Below, one piece after another: positions 43,110-51,126 of a DNA stretch of 64,000 bases (the first letter of the stretch is position 1; every line of letters begins with the position of its first letter). The stretch is taken from assembly GCF_036013955.1 (NCBI RefSeq), contig NZ_CP107903.1, positions 6,076,001 through 6,140,000 of the forward strand. Reading direction: 5' to 3'. The DNA is from Streptomyces sp. NBC_00459 (GTDB lineage Bacteria; Actinomycetota; Actinomycetes; Streptomycetales; Streptomycetaceae). The notes beneath the pieces were generated by a model. The model was not told the DNA's origin. It did no database searches and worked only from the letters and a program-made list of their open reading frames with translations. The position numbers and the translations under genes were made by a program.

Positions 43110-44273
43110 GTGTCTGATAATCAGTCCGGCGGCAAGCCGTCCGAAGAGCCCGAGCCGTCGGTCCCCGACGACATATGGGAGCAGTTCACCCGCGACACCG
43201 AGCGGGACATCCGTTCCTCCGCGCCGAAGGAACCGTCCGCGCGGGCGCGCATGGTCACCGAACGGCTGCGCCGGCAGGAGGCTCGCGGCGAACAGCCCGC
43301 GGGCTGGCGCACCGGCCCTGCGTGGCAGGAGATGGACGGCCGGGCGGCCAGGCGACGACGCCGGTGGGCGCTGATCGGCGTACCACTGGCGATCGCTGTG
43401 GCCGTGGTGGCCATGAAACCGTCTTTGCTCCCAGGCGACCCCTTCGGCTCCGCCGGGTCGGGCGGAACCTCCGATGCCTCGCCGCTGCCCCAGGAGACGG
43501 TCGCGCCGTCCGCGCCGCCGTCGGCGGTGGACCCGGATGTACCGACCCTCGCCAGGCCGTTCGCGGGATCACCCGCCGAGCGGTACTCGGACGGCGCGGC
43601 CGGGATCGTCCTGCCACCGGCCAAGGCCGTGGGCTCCTTCTCGAAGGCCCAGGTGGAACGGGTGCTGCGGCAGAGCAAGCAGTTCCTGGTCGATGCGAAC
43701 CTCGACCGTGCCACCCTGCGCGGCCAACGCCCCGAAGCCGCGCTCAAGGCCCTCGACCCCACCCAGAAGGATCTGCTCGGCGAGCTGAACACCTCTCTGC
43801 GCAAACCGGACGAGAAGCATGATCCGCTGTGGATGTTCAGCCGGTTCGACCCCGCCGAGGTACGCCTGACGGGCAACGTGATCAAGACCCGCGGACGAAT
43901 GACGTTCGAGGCGGGCAAGAAGGACACCGTCGTCGTGCACGCCGACTACACCTTCGTCTACCCGCTGGTGCACGCGGACGCGGGCGCGACCGAGGTGGCC
44001 CGCACCATCGTGCGCCGGGTTCTCGACATCGAGCTCTACGACCCGGCCAAGTACCAGGTCACTCCGGGGAAGCTCAGCGTCGCGCGCTACGACAGCACGT
44101 TCGGCAACTCGGACTGCGACGTGTTCGACGGCTATTTCCACCCGCACTTCGACTCGGACACGGCCACGACGGGTGCCAACCCCACCGGTCCCACCATCGA
44201 CCCCTACGACCGCAGCGGTGAAGGGGCCGACGACGTGGGCGACGGGAAGTGCGGGACCGCCACGCGTTCATGA
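43110..44273 (+). CDS. Single-pass membrane protein of unknown function
   Basis: 387 residues, GTG at 43110. A charged cytoplasmic part (about 1-88) is followed by one membrane helix (about 90-108; ALIGVPLAIAVAVVAMKP). The outside region has a Pro/Ser linker and a structured domain (about 150-387; RYSDGAAGIVLPPAKAVGSFSKAQVERVLRQSKQFLVDANLD, then VRLTGNVIKTRGRMTFEAGKKDTVVVHADYTFVYPLV). Two Cys lie near the end (NSDCDVFDGY, GDGKCGT). The overall look is a conserved actinobacterial membrane protein; I do not recognise a named family. It has its own strong terminator. Confidence 0.85.
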   Translation: MSDNQSGGKPSEEPEPSVPDDIWEQFTRDTERDIRSSAPKEPSARARMVTERLRRQEARGEQPAGWRTGPAWQEMDGRAARRRRRWALIGVPLAIAVAVVAMKPSLLPGDPFGSAGSGGTSDASPLPQETVAPSAPPSAVDPDVPTLARPFAGSPAERYSDGAAGIVLPPAKAVGSFSKAQVERVLRQSKQFLVDANLDRATLRGQRPEAALKALDPTQKDLLGELNTSLRKPDEKHDPLWMFSRFDPAEVRLTGNVIKTRGRMTFEAGKKDTVVVHADYTFVYPLVHADAGATEVARTIVRRVLDIELYDPAKYQVTPGKLSVARYDSTFGNSDCDVFDGYFHPHFDSDTATTGANPTGPTIDPYDRSGEGADDVGDGKCGTATRS

Positions 44274-44298
44274 GTCCCGTGCACCGGGCGGCATGGCA

Positions 44299-44331
44299 AA
44301 GGGCCCCGCGGGGCGGAGCCGCGGGGCCCTT
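44299..44331 (+). terminator. Terminator of the membrane-protein gene
   Basis: AAGGGCCCCGCGG (44299-44311) pairs perfectly with CCGCGGGGCCCTT (44319-44331) around a 7-base loop, 25 bases after the stop. A second weaker hairpin (CACCGGCG with CGCCGGTG) lies at about 44340-44368. Confidence 0.88.
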
Positions 44332-44448
44332 CTCCGTCAGCACCGGCGTCAGGGCAGCGCCGGTGCCTGGGGGAAGCGGCGCCGGGGGGTTGCGCCGCGT
44401 TGTTGGTCTGTACCCACGGTCGGCGCCCCGGCGTACGGGGGGCGCACG

Positions 44449-44464
44449 CCTGGTCTGGACCAAT
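44449..44464. promoter_or_regulatory. Orphan DasR-like (dre) site
   Basis: CCTGGTCTGGACCAAT matches the dre consensus I recall (ACTGGTCTAGACCAAT) at 14 of 16 positions, including both TGGTCT and ACCA arms. A half-copy (TTGGTCTGTACC) is at about 44404-44415. DasR is the GlcNAc-responsive GntR regulator of chitin use and development. No gene starts on the plus strand within the next kilobase except guaA, so the target is unclear. The region 44332-44809 holds no gene. Confidence 0.45.
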
Positions 44465-44809
44465 GGCGGTCAGGGGTCGCGGGGTGATCCGCTTGCCTGA
44501 CAAGGGACTTGGGGTGGTCCTTGCATCGTGCTGGAAGGTCGTCGTGTACGCAACCTTTTGACCCGGGCTTGTACTTTTTGGCCCTTGTGCTTTGCCGGTC
44601 GACCCCGGGCGTCCCCGGAGCCGACCGTTCTCGGGGGTGACCGGGCTGCTGTCCCCTGCCGTCCGGTCACAACCCTGGAGCCACGCGTGGTTCGTGCGGG
44701 CCCGCCCCTGGCTGGCACGGACACCGGTACCAACGAAGAGTGCGTACGGCGGTCACGCGCCGGACGGGTGAGACGGCGCCCGAACTCAGATACGACCCCG
44801 GAGCACGTC

Positions 44810-45087
44810 TCAGATCCGGCCCCGGCACAGCTCCAGCAACGTCATCGCGAGGGAGGTGCCCGGCCTGCCCAGCGCGTCCCGGTAGTGGCTGAGAACCCCA
44901 GCTCACGGGACAGGTTCACACGCCGCCCGCCGGAGGTGATCCGGGTCTCCTGGATCACGGCGGACACGGCCATGCGTTCCTGGACGAGACCGATGATCCG
45001 GTCGTCGAGGGCGTCGATGCGATCACGTGCGCCGGCGATCACTTCGGCGGCGTCGGCGGCGGTGTGGGTGGCGTCGGTGGTGGTCAT
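44810..45087 (-). pseudogene. Chorismate mutase (AroQ type), disrupted by a one-base deletion
   Basis: The gene begins at ATG 45087 (AAGGAG upstream) and reads normally for about 60 codons: EVIAGARDRIDALDDRIIGLVQERMAVSAVIQE, then GGRRVNLSREL. The frame then shifts. After the C-run at 44896-44899 (GGGG on the coding strand), the +1 frame gives VLSHYRDALGRPGTSLAMTL, LELCRGRI and a stop at 44810-44812, exactly the expected end. Restoring one G gives a 92-residue enzyme of the usual length. Chorismate mutase converts chorismate to prephenate for Phe and Tyr. The defect lies in a G homopolymer, so a sequencing error is as likely as a true lesion. A candidate attenuator precedes the gene. Confidence 0.88.
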
Positions 45088-45145
45088 GCGGGGCTCCTTG
45101 TCGGACGGGGCGGTGTGCCCCGGATCGGCAAGACCCGGAAACGGC

Positions 45146-45178
45146 AGGCGCCCCGGGCCTTGTCGGCCCGGGGCGCCT
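45146..45178 (-). terminator. Attenuator stem before chorismate mutase
   Basis: A perfect 14-bp stem: AGGCGCCCCGGGCC (45146-45159) and its complement at 45165-45178 around a 5-base loop. It sits between the leader-peptide frame and the chorismate mutase start, about 58 bases before that ATG. A run of U is nearly absent (GCCGTTTCC follows on the minus strand), as is common for Streptomyces terminators. A role as the terminator of an attenuation switch is inferred. Confidence 0.65.
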
Positions 45179-45199
45179 GGGAAGTCGCTTGTCAGTTGC

Positions 45200-45271
45200 T
45201 CAAGCAGCACGACCATGGCAGCCGGTGGGCCGGTTGCCATAGGTAAAGAGGAAGGTCGGGTGCGTGAGCAT
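45200..45271 (-). CDS. Candidate Phe/Tyr leader peptide of chorismate mutase
   Basis: A 23-codon frame upstream of the chorismate mutase gene encodes a peptide starting MLTHPTFLFTYGNRP. It has Phe at codons 7 and 9 and Tyr at codon 11. Two of these use TTT and TAT, which are very rare in this genome and would slow ribosomes when charged tRNA is scarce. A hairpin at 45215-45240 (ATGGCA, CCGG and their complements, one mismatch) covers codons 11-20, so a ribosome stalled at codons 9-11 would block it. The predicted transcript starts at or next to the ATG, so translation would be leaderless. Function as an attenuator is inference. Confidence 0.6.
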   Translation of the reverse strand: MLTHPTFLFTYGNRPTGCHGRAA

Positions 45272-45277
45272 GGGGCA

Positions 45278-45306
45278 AGTATGCACGGGGGCGGGAGCCT
45301 TTCCAA
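45278..45306 (-). promoter_or_regulatory. Predicted promoter of the chorismate mutase leader
   Basis: On the minus strand TTGGAA (45301-45306) and CATACT (45278-45283) are separated by 17 bases. Six bases then lead to the A of the leader-peptide ATG at 45271, which puts the transcription start at the start codon. The -35 differs from TTGACA by two bases and the -10 from TATACT by one. Confidence 0.6.
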
Positions 45307-45404
45307 GACGCGGTCTTCCGGGGTGCCGGCTTCTGCGGGGTGGTGGCTCTGCCCGGGTGGCGGCCTTTCGCCGACAGAGGCCGTTCAGTGCCGGTCCAGG
45401 CAAC

Positions 45405-45476
45405 TCCGGCCCGTCCGCCGCTTGAGGACGAGGCCGTTCCGGCCGAAGCGGGGGTCTGGGGGGCGGCAGCCCCCAG
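45405..45476. repeat. Streptomyces dispersed intergenic element
   Basis: The segment contains CGCTTGAGGACGAGGCCGTT, CGGCCGAAGCGGGGGTCTGG and GGGCGGCAGCCCCCA. I recognise this as a common intergenic element of streptomycetes, usually near gene ends. Only one copy is present in this window. Its last part can fold as a short hairpin. It lies in the 465-bp space between chorismate mutase and guaA. Confidence 0.5.
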
Positions 45477-45552
45477 TGGACGGCGCGGTGTCCAACGACC
45501 ACCCCGGTAGAATCGCCCGCACAGACCCCCGCCCAACCGCCGGAAGGCCCCC

Positions 45553-47124
45553 GTGTCAGCAGCGACCCCCGCCCCCGACACCGTCCTGGTCGTCGACTTC
45601 GGTGCGCAGTACGCCCAGCTCATCGCCCGCCGAGTCCGCGAGGCCCGGGTCTACAGCGAGATCGTGCCGAGCACCATGCCGGTCGAGGAGATGCTCGCCA
45701 AGAACCCGGCGGCGATCATCCTCTCCGGCGGCCCCTCCTCCGTGTACGCGGAGGGTGCCCCCACCGTCGACCGCGCCCTCTTCGAGGCCGGCGTCCCCGT
45801 CTTCGGCATGTGCTACGGCTTCCAGCTGATGGCGACCACCCTCGGCGGCACGGTCGACAACACCGGAGCCCGCGAGTACGGCCGTACGCAACTCGCCGTC
45901 ACCAAGCCGTCCTCCACCCTCTTCGAGGGCACCCCGGCGGACCAGTCGGTGTGGATGTCCCACGGCGACGCCTGCTCCGCAGCCCCCGAGGGCTTCTCGG
46001 TCACGGCGTCCACGGACGTCGTCCCGGTCGCCGCCTTCGAGGACGACGAGAAGAAGCTGTACGGGGTCCAGTACCACCCCGAGGTCATGCACTCCACGCA
46101 CGGCCAGCAGGTTCTCGAACACTTCCTCTACCGGGGCGCGGGCCTGACCCCCTCCTGGACCACCGGCAACGTCATCGACGAGCAGGTGGCGCTGATCCGC
46201 GAGCAGGTCGGCGACAAGCGCGCCGTCTGCGGCCTCTCCGGCGGCGTGGACTCGGCGGTCGCCGCAGCCCTCGTACAGAAGGCCATCGGCTCCCAGCTGA
46301 CCTGCGTCTACGTCGACCACGGCCTGATGCGCAAGGGTGAGACCGAACAGGTCGAGAAGGACTTCGTCGCCTCGACCGGCGTCACGCTGAAGGTCGTCGA
46401 CGCCGAGGAACGCTTCCTGACCGCGCTCGCCGGGGTCTCCGACCCCGAGGAGAAGCGGAAGATCATCGGGCGCGAGTTCATCCGCGTCTTCGAACAGGCA
46501 CAGGCCGAGATCATCGCGGACGAGGGTCCCGAGGTCGCCTTCCTGGTGCAGGGCACCCTCTACCCCGATGTGGTCGAGTCCGGTGGCGGCACCGGCACCG
46601 CCAACATCAAGTCCCACCACAACGTGGGCGGGCTGCCCGAGGACCTCGAGTTCGAGCTGGTCGAGCCGCTGCGCAAGCTCTTCAAGGACGAGGTCCGGAT
46701 GGTCGGCCAGGAACTGGGCCTGCCGGAGGAGATCGTCCAGCGCCAGCCGTTCCCCGGACCCGGCCTCGGCATCCGGATCGTCGGCGAGGTCACCAAGGAC
46801 CGCCTCGACCTGCTCCGCGAGGCCGACGCCATCGCCCGCGAGGAACTGACCGCCGCCGGCCTCGACCGCGACATCTGGCAGTGCCCGGTGGTCCTCCTCG
46901 CGGACGTGCGCAGCGTCGGCGTCCAGGGCGACGGCCGGACGTACGGCCACCCGATCGTCCTGCGCCCGGTCTCCTCCGAGGACGCGATGACCGCCGACTG
47001 GTCCCGCCTCCCGTACGAGGTCCTGGCGAAGATCTCCACGCGCATCACCAACGAGGTCGCGGACGTCAACCGCGTCGTCCTGGACGTGACGAGCAAGCCG
47101 CCGGGCACCATCGAGTGGGAGTAG
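45553..47124 (+). CDS. guaA: GMP synthase (glutamine-hydrolysing)
   Basis: 523 residues, GTG start with GGAAGG upstream. The N-terminal class I glutamine amidotransferase has VDFGAQYAQLIARRVREA, ILSGGPSSVY, the nucleophile Cys87 in GMCYGFQ, and His175/Glu177 in YHPEVMHS. The central ATP pyrophosphatase has the P-loop SGGVDSAVAA (about 228), and the C-terminal dimerisation domain ends PPGTIEWE. It converts XMP to GMP using ATP and glutamine, the step after guaB, so this window encodes both steps from IMP to GMP. It is convergent with the FMN-binding-split gene, 18 bases away. Confidence 0.98.
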   Translation: MSAATPAPDTVLVVDFGAQYAQLIARRVREARVYSEIVPSTMPVEEMLAKNPAAIILSGGPSSVYAEGAPTVDRALFEAGVPVFGMCYGFQLMATTLGGTVDNTGAREYGRTQLAVTKPSSTLFEGTPADQSVWMSHGDACSAAPEGFSVTASTDVVPVAAFEDDEKKLYGVQYHPEVMHSTHGQQVLEHFLYRGAGLTPSWTTGNVIDEQVALIREQVGDKRAVCGLSGGVDSAVAAALVQKAIGSQLTCVYVDHGLMRKGETEQVEKDFVASTGVTLKVVDAEERFLTALAGVSDPEEKRKIIGREFIRVFEQAQAEIIADEGPEVAFLVQGTLYPDVVESGGGTGTANIKSHHNVGGLPEDLEFELVEPLRKLFKDEVRMVGQELGLPEEIVQRQPFPGPGLGIRIVGEVTKDRLDLLREADAIAREELTAAGLDRDIWQCPVVLLADVRSVGVQGDGRTYGHPIVLRPVSSEDAMTADWSRLPYEVLAKISTRITNEVADVNRVVLDVTSKPPGTIEWE

Positions 47125-47142
47125 TCCCGTCGGCCGTGCGGG

Positions 47143-47610
47143 TCACGTCCGCCTGAGAGTCCGCACCGGCTCTCCTGGCTGCCAGACCTGCGCGACCAGG
47201 TACTTCTCGTCCTCGACGTACGTCCGCACGACCTCCGTCAGCTCGGTACGGAAGAGGTGGAACGGCTCCGGCGGTTCCACCTCCTCCGCGTACGCGGCCT
47301 TGGCGGCCGGGTCCTCGACCTCGTACGCCCGGCCGCCGATCCGCACATCGCCGCCGCCCATGTCCGTCCCCGGGCCCGGGTTCGCCTGGAGGGCGAAGCG
47401 GGGGTCGCGGCGCAGGTCCAGTGCCTTCAGCGAGTCCGGCATCATGGCGAGCCACAACTCGCCGTGCAGGAAACGGACTTCGAGGCCGGAGGTGCGCGGG
47501 GAGCCGTCCTTGCGGAGGGTGGCGAGGGTGTGGTGCGTGAAGGCGCGGAAGCGCTCTTCGACGGTTGTGGCCAGGTCGGGTTCCGTGGTGGTGAATACTG
47601 CCCAGTTCAT
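47143..47610 (-). CDS. Pyridoxamine 5'-phosphate oxidase-like (FMN-binding split barrel) protein
   Basis: 155 residues, ATG at 47610. The split-barrel fold shows in AFTHHTLATLRKDGSPRTSGLEVRFLHGELWLAMMPDSLKALDLRRDPRFALQANPG. The pattern DGSPRTSG...LW is typical of PNPOx-like proteins that bind FMN or F420. The C-terminal half (EPPEPFHLFRTELTEVVRTYVEDEKYLVAQVWQPGEPV) is common in actinobacterial members. Substrate and cofactor are not determined by the sequence. It is divergent from the class II aldolase gene. Confidence 0.87.
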   Translation of the reverse strand: MNWAVFTTTEPDLATTVEERFRAFTHHTLATLRKDGSPRTSGLEVRFLHGELWLAMMPDSLKALDLRRDPRFALQANPGPGTDMGGGDVRIGGRAYEVEDPAAKAAYAEEVEPPEPFHLFRTELTEVVRTYVEDEKYLVAQVWQPGEPVRTLRRT

Positions 47611-47807
47611 GGAACCGAGTCTGACGCGGATACCCGACATCCTCTGACGTGTATTCGCCGCCTTCTTGCTCCCTCTCGTCGGCATCCTGTCGGTGTCTCG
47701 GGTCCCTGGCCCAGGTATCTGTTTCATCTCTTCGCAAACATCCCTGTTCTCCTGCGCGGACCGACGGTAACTTCCGCTCCGTAAAGGAACCCAGTGCTGG
47801 AGGACCT

Positions 47808-48602
47808 ATGCACGGGCCCACTCCGCCCCTGCCCTTGCCCACCGACCAGCTGCAGTTCGCGATGCCCCCGATGTACGAGTCGCTCGACGACGAGCGCAGG
47901 CACCGCAAGGAACGGCTGGCCGGAGCGATCAGGCTGTTCGGACGGTTCGGCTTCGAGGACGGTGTCTCGGGGCACATCACGGCGCGCGACCCCGAGTACA
48001 GCAACTGCTTCTGGGTGAACCCGTTCGGGATTCCCTTCAAGCAGGTCACCGTGAGCGACCTCGTCATGGCCAACCAGGACGGCCAGGTCATCGAGGGCCG
48101 CTATCACATCAACCAGGCGGCCTTCACCGTGCACGCCCAGGTGCACGCCGCCCGCCCGGACGTCGTCGCCGTGGCCCACTGCCACTCGGTGCACGGCCGC
48201 GCCCTCTCCGCCCTCGGCGACCTCCTCGACCCGATCACCCAGGAGAGCTGCGCCTTCTACGAGGACCACGCGCTGTACGACGCCTACACGGGCGTCGCCG
48301 TGGACGCCGACGAGGGCCGGCGGATCGCGTCCGCGCTGGGCTCCCGCAAGGCCCTCGTGCTGCGCAACCACGGACTGCTCACAGTGGGGGACTCGGTCGA
48401 TGCGGCCGCCTGGTGGTTCATGTCGATGGAGCGGTCGAGCCAGGTCCAGCTGACGGCGCGCGCGGCGGGCCGACCCATCCTGATCGACCACAAGCTGGCG
48501 GTCTCGACGCGGGAACAACTCGGCGGCGACCTGGTCGCGTGGATCAACTACCAGCCCCTGTGGCGGGACATCAGCATGAGCGAGCCGGATCTGCTGAACT
48601 AG
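47808..48602 (+). CDS. Class II aldolase/adducin family protein
   Basis: 264 residues, ATG at 47808 with TGGAGGA upstream. The domain covers almost the whole protein: RLFGRFGFEDGVSGHITARDPE, WVNPFGIPFKQVTVSDLV, zinc-ligand His residues in VAHCHSVHGRALSALG and ALVLRNHGLLTVGDSVDAAAWWF. The family includes fuculose- and ribulose-phosphate aldolases/epimerases and decarboxylases, and many members have unknown substrates. The catalytic Glu of fuculose aldolase is not evident in the usual place. No sugar-kinase or isomerase gene lies next to it, so no pathway can be assigned. Confidence 0.87.
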   Translation: MHGPTPPLPLPTDQLQFAMPPMYESLDDERRHRKERLAGAIRLFGRFGFEDGVSGHITARDPEYSNCFWVNPFGIPFKQVTVSDLVMANQDGQVIEGRYHINQAAFTVHAQVHAARPDVVAVAHCHSVHGRALSALGDLLDPITQESCAFYEDHALYDAYTGVAVDADEGRRIASALGSRKALVLRNHGLLTVGDSVDAAAWWFMSMERSSQVQLTARAAGRPILIDHKLAVSTREQLGGDLVAWINYQPLWRDISMSEPDLLN

Positions 48603-48639
48603 CGGTTCTGGGGGGAGAGAAAGAACTGGCACCCCGGGC

Positions 48640-48712
48640 GGGCCGGAAAGCTCAGGTAGGCCGGAGACCCGAGCGGGCCGGAAACCCGAGTGGGTCAGAG
48701 ACACCGGCCGGG
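48640..48712 (+). repeat. Short degenerate tandem repeats
   Basis: Four to five imperfect copies of a roughly 17-base unit (GCGGGCCGGAAACCCGAG and variants) lie between the aldolase stop and the convergent DUF4429 gene. They alternate GGCCGGA and GGTCAGA. Function is unknown; slippage is a simple explanation. Confidence 0.5.
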
Positions 48713-49594
48713 TCAGAAACCCCGTAGGACGGCGGCCTTGGTGGTCGCGAACTCCTCGTCCGTGAGCACGCCCTCGCGGTGCAGCTCGCCCAACTCCCGG
48801 AGCCTGCGCAGGAGTACGTCGTGATGGTCGGACCGGGGCGGGATCGCGGAGGCGAGCCGGGGCCGCTCCACATGGTCGACCGCTCGGGTGGAGGGGTGCG
48901 GCAGACGGGCGGTGACCGCGGTCGCCACGAGTGCCGTGAGCAGATCGCGGCGGATGCTGCCCCACAGGTCGAGTGCGAAGGGGTCCTTCTCGGGCGGCAG
49001 CTTGGAGAACACCGTCTCGCGGGTCACGAAGCGCATGAAGCCGTCCTGGTAGCCGGAGTTGGGCAGCCAGTCGACCTGGACGAGATCGTGGACGGAGATG
49101 ATGCGGGGGCCGGTGGCCCGCTTGACCCGGTCGGAGGTGTCGGCCCAGTCGATACGGACCTGCGTACCGTCGAACGACACCAGGCCGTCGCTCGACCGCA
49201 CCGACACCGGCACGGGCGGGCCCGGGAGCAGATACGCCTTTGCCGGTTCCTCGGCGACCTGGTCGAGGAGCAGGGCGTGCCGGATCTCCTCGGCGACGTA
49301 CTCGGCGACTCCGGACCGGTCGATGTCCACGACCAGCCGGTACGGGTCGGCGGCGTCCGGCAGCCGTCCGCCGGTCGCCTGGAGCAGCGGGTCGGCGCCC
49401 TCGCGGAGCCGGAGTCGCAGCCGCCCGCGCTTGCGTTCGGGCTCGTAGACGACGCCCGAGACGGCCTCCAGGGGTACGGCGACCTCGCCGTACGTCTGCC
49501 GGAACAGCGGCACGGAACGGTGGAGCCCCGGCGTGATCCTGACCGTGCTGCCGTCGAAGACCCAGGTCCCGTCGCGCTGGATGATCTCGGCCAT
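48713..49594 (-). CDS. DUF4429 and SHOCT domain protein
   Basis: 293 residues, ATG at 49594. Two beta-rich DUF4429-type units are visible, at about 2-110 (QRDGTWVFDGSTVRITPG...VPLEAVSGVVYEPERKRGRLRLRL) and 130-230 (DGLVSFDGTQVRIDW...TGPRIISVHDLVQVDWLPNSGYQDGFMRFV). The C-terminus is a SHOCT motif (LLRRLRELGELHREGVLTDEEFATTKAAVL, about 260-290), a short helical pair found on many bacterial membrane or PH-like proteins. DUF4429 resembles bacterial PH domains. There is no signal or membrane helix. The role is unknown. Confidence 0.88.
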   Translation of the reverse strand: MAEIIQRDGTWVFDGSTVRITPGLHRSVPLFRQTYGEVAVPLEAVSGVVYEPERKRGRLRLRLREGADPLLQATGGRLPDAADPYRLVVDIDRSGVAEYVAEEIRHALLLDQVAEEPAKAYLLPGPPVPVSVRSSDGLVSFDGTQVRIDWADTSDRVKRATGPRIISVHDLVQVDWLPNSGYQDGFMRFVTRETVFSKLPPEKDPFALDLWGSIRRDLLTALVATAVTARLPHPSTRAVDHVERPRLASAIPPRSDHHDVLLRRLRELGELHREGVLTDEEFATTKAAVLRGF

Positions 49595-49848
49595 ACGCGA
49601 ATTCTCGCAGCCGGGTCAACACGGGGGTCGTGGTTTCACTCGCCTTTTCCGCTGCCGGGCCGACCTGCCGTAACACGACGGGTGTTAGGTAGGGCACAAT
49701 TCGCTCTCGTCGTGGGGGAGTTGCGCGAGCCAGGTTTCGGGCTCCCGAAGTCCTGGTGTGCCCCGGTTTGTTCCGGTGGGTTTCCCGGTGTGTTGATGTC
49801 CTGGTTCGTGATGTGTCGTGTCGGGTGTGGGGAAGGCGGGCGTCGGGC

Positions 49849-51126
49849 GTGGCGGTGCAGGAGGCGAGACAAGGTGTGCTGCCCGGGGAACACGGGGGCG
49901 GCTGCACCTGCGGGGACTGCCCGCACGGAGCACGCGCCGGACATCGGCGTGCGGTCGCCGAGTTCCTGCTCATGCGGGACGGCTTCGCGGCCGGGCAGGG
50001 ACTGCCGGCCGCTGTGGCCCATTCGGCCTCGGCCTCCCGCCAGTGGGTCTCGGACGAGCTGACCCAGTCCGCGGCGGTCGTCGCCGAGCGCGGCCGGGCC
50101 GAGGGCGAGGTGTGGCTCGCCCGGCTGTGGCGCCGTACCGCGTTCACCGTGTGGGCGCTGATCGGCGTACTGCTGCTCGTGCAGGCGCTCACCGCGATCG
50201 GGGCGGGCTGGACCGCCGCCCGGACGGCCGGACTGCTGGCCGCCGTGCTCGTCGGCGGTGCGCTGACCGCCGCGTCCTGGTTCCACCGGGCGCGGGGCGG
50301 GGCGCTCGCCCCCCTGATCGGCGAGGACAACCGCCTGTCGACCTCCCGCGTGGTGGCGGCGAGCTGGGTGCTGTTCCTGGCGTACGCCGTACTCGTGCTG
50401 GTGGGCCGGCTGGCGGCGGCCTCCGGCCACGAGGAGCGCGACGCGCTGATCGCCGGCCTCGACCTCGCCCGGGGCGCGGGCGTCGTGACCGTCCTCGCGG
50501 TGGTGTGCGCCATCGCGGTGCTCGTACGCAGGGTGGTCGGCCTGCGCGTCCTCGGCCAACGCCTGCAGAAGGTACGCGCGGACCGCCCTCGCGCGGCCGA
50601 CCTCCTGACGGACGACGCGGGCCGCGGCACCTTCGCGGACATCCAGTACGTGATGATCGGCACGGTCGCTCTCCTCTTCGCGGTCGTACGGCTGGCCCGG
50701 CGTCCGGATCAACTGCCGGATCTGCCCTGGGGTCTGGCGGTGGTGGTGCTGGTGTCCGCGGCGACCTATGTGGCCGGCAAGTACTCGGAGGGCGGCCGGC
50801 CGGTGATCCTGTCCGTCGTCCGGTCCCGGGAGGCGGGCGACCTGGACGGCCCGATCCGCACCGGCGACGACATCGAGATCCGCGGTGCCGGCTTCGTGCC
50901 CCCGGGCGCGGGCACCGCCGACCGGCTGTCCCGCATGGTCGTCCGCATCGGCCCGGTCCATGTCCACGTCCCCCTGGTCCCGGTACCCGGCGGCTTCAGC
51001 AACCCCCGCGACGAGGTACTGACGGTGCCCGTCCCGGCGGATGTGGAGCCCGGTCGGGTGGAGGTGCAGGTGGTGACCGCGGCGGGCGTGGAGACGAACC
51101 GGTGTGTGATCGATGTGACGGACTGA
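49849..51126 (+). CDS. Multi-pass membrane protein with C-terminal Ig-like domain
   Basis: 425 residues from the GTG at 49849 (GGGGAAGG upstream; GTG at 49855 also possible). A Cys/His-rich N-terminus (GGGCTCGDCPHGARAGHRRAV, about 15-35) could bind a metal. Four or five membrane helices lie between about 100 and 310 (ALIGVLLLVQALTAIG, AGLLAAVLVGGALTAASW, VVTVLAVVCAIAVLV, LPWGLAVVVLVSAATYVAG). The last 100 residues form a beta-rich, probably Ig/TIG-like domain (TGDDIEIRGAGFVPPG...RMVVRIGPVHVHVPLVPV...GVETNRCVIDV). It is a conserved hypothetical protein in streptomycetes; no function is known. Confidence 0.8.
   Translation: MAVQEARQGVLPGEHGGGCTCGDCPHGARAGHRRAVAEFLLMRDGFAAGQGLPAAVAHSASASRQWVSDELTQSAAVVAERGRAEGEVWLARLWRRTAFTVWALIGVLLLVQALTAIGAGWTAARTAGLLAAVLVGGALTAASWFHRARGGALAPLIGEDNRLSTSRVVAASWVLFLAYAVLVLVGRLAAASGHEERDALIAGLDLARGAGVVTVLAVVCAIAVLVRRVVGLRVLGQRLQKVRADRPRAADLLTDDAGRGTFADIQYVMIGTVALLFAVVRLARRPDQLPDLPWGLAVVVLVSAATYVAGKYSEGGRPVILSVVRSREAGDLDGPIRTGDDIEIRGAGFVPPGAGTADRLSRMVVRIGPVHVHVPLVPVPGGFSNPRDEVLTVPVPADVEPGRVEVQVVTAAGVETNRCVIDVTD

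Noticed and set aside
44528..45829. Long open plus-strand frame over the chorismate mutase region
   Set aside because: It runs antisense over chorismate mutase and its leader and out of frame into guaA, with poor codon use and no ribosome-binding site. GC-rich DNA often leaves such frames open.
48640..48712. CRISPR-like array
   Set aside because: The repeats are short, imperfect and adjacent with no spacers, and there are no cas genes.
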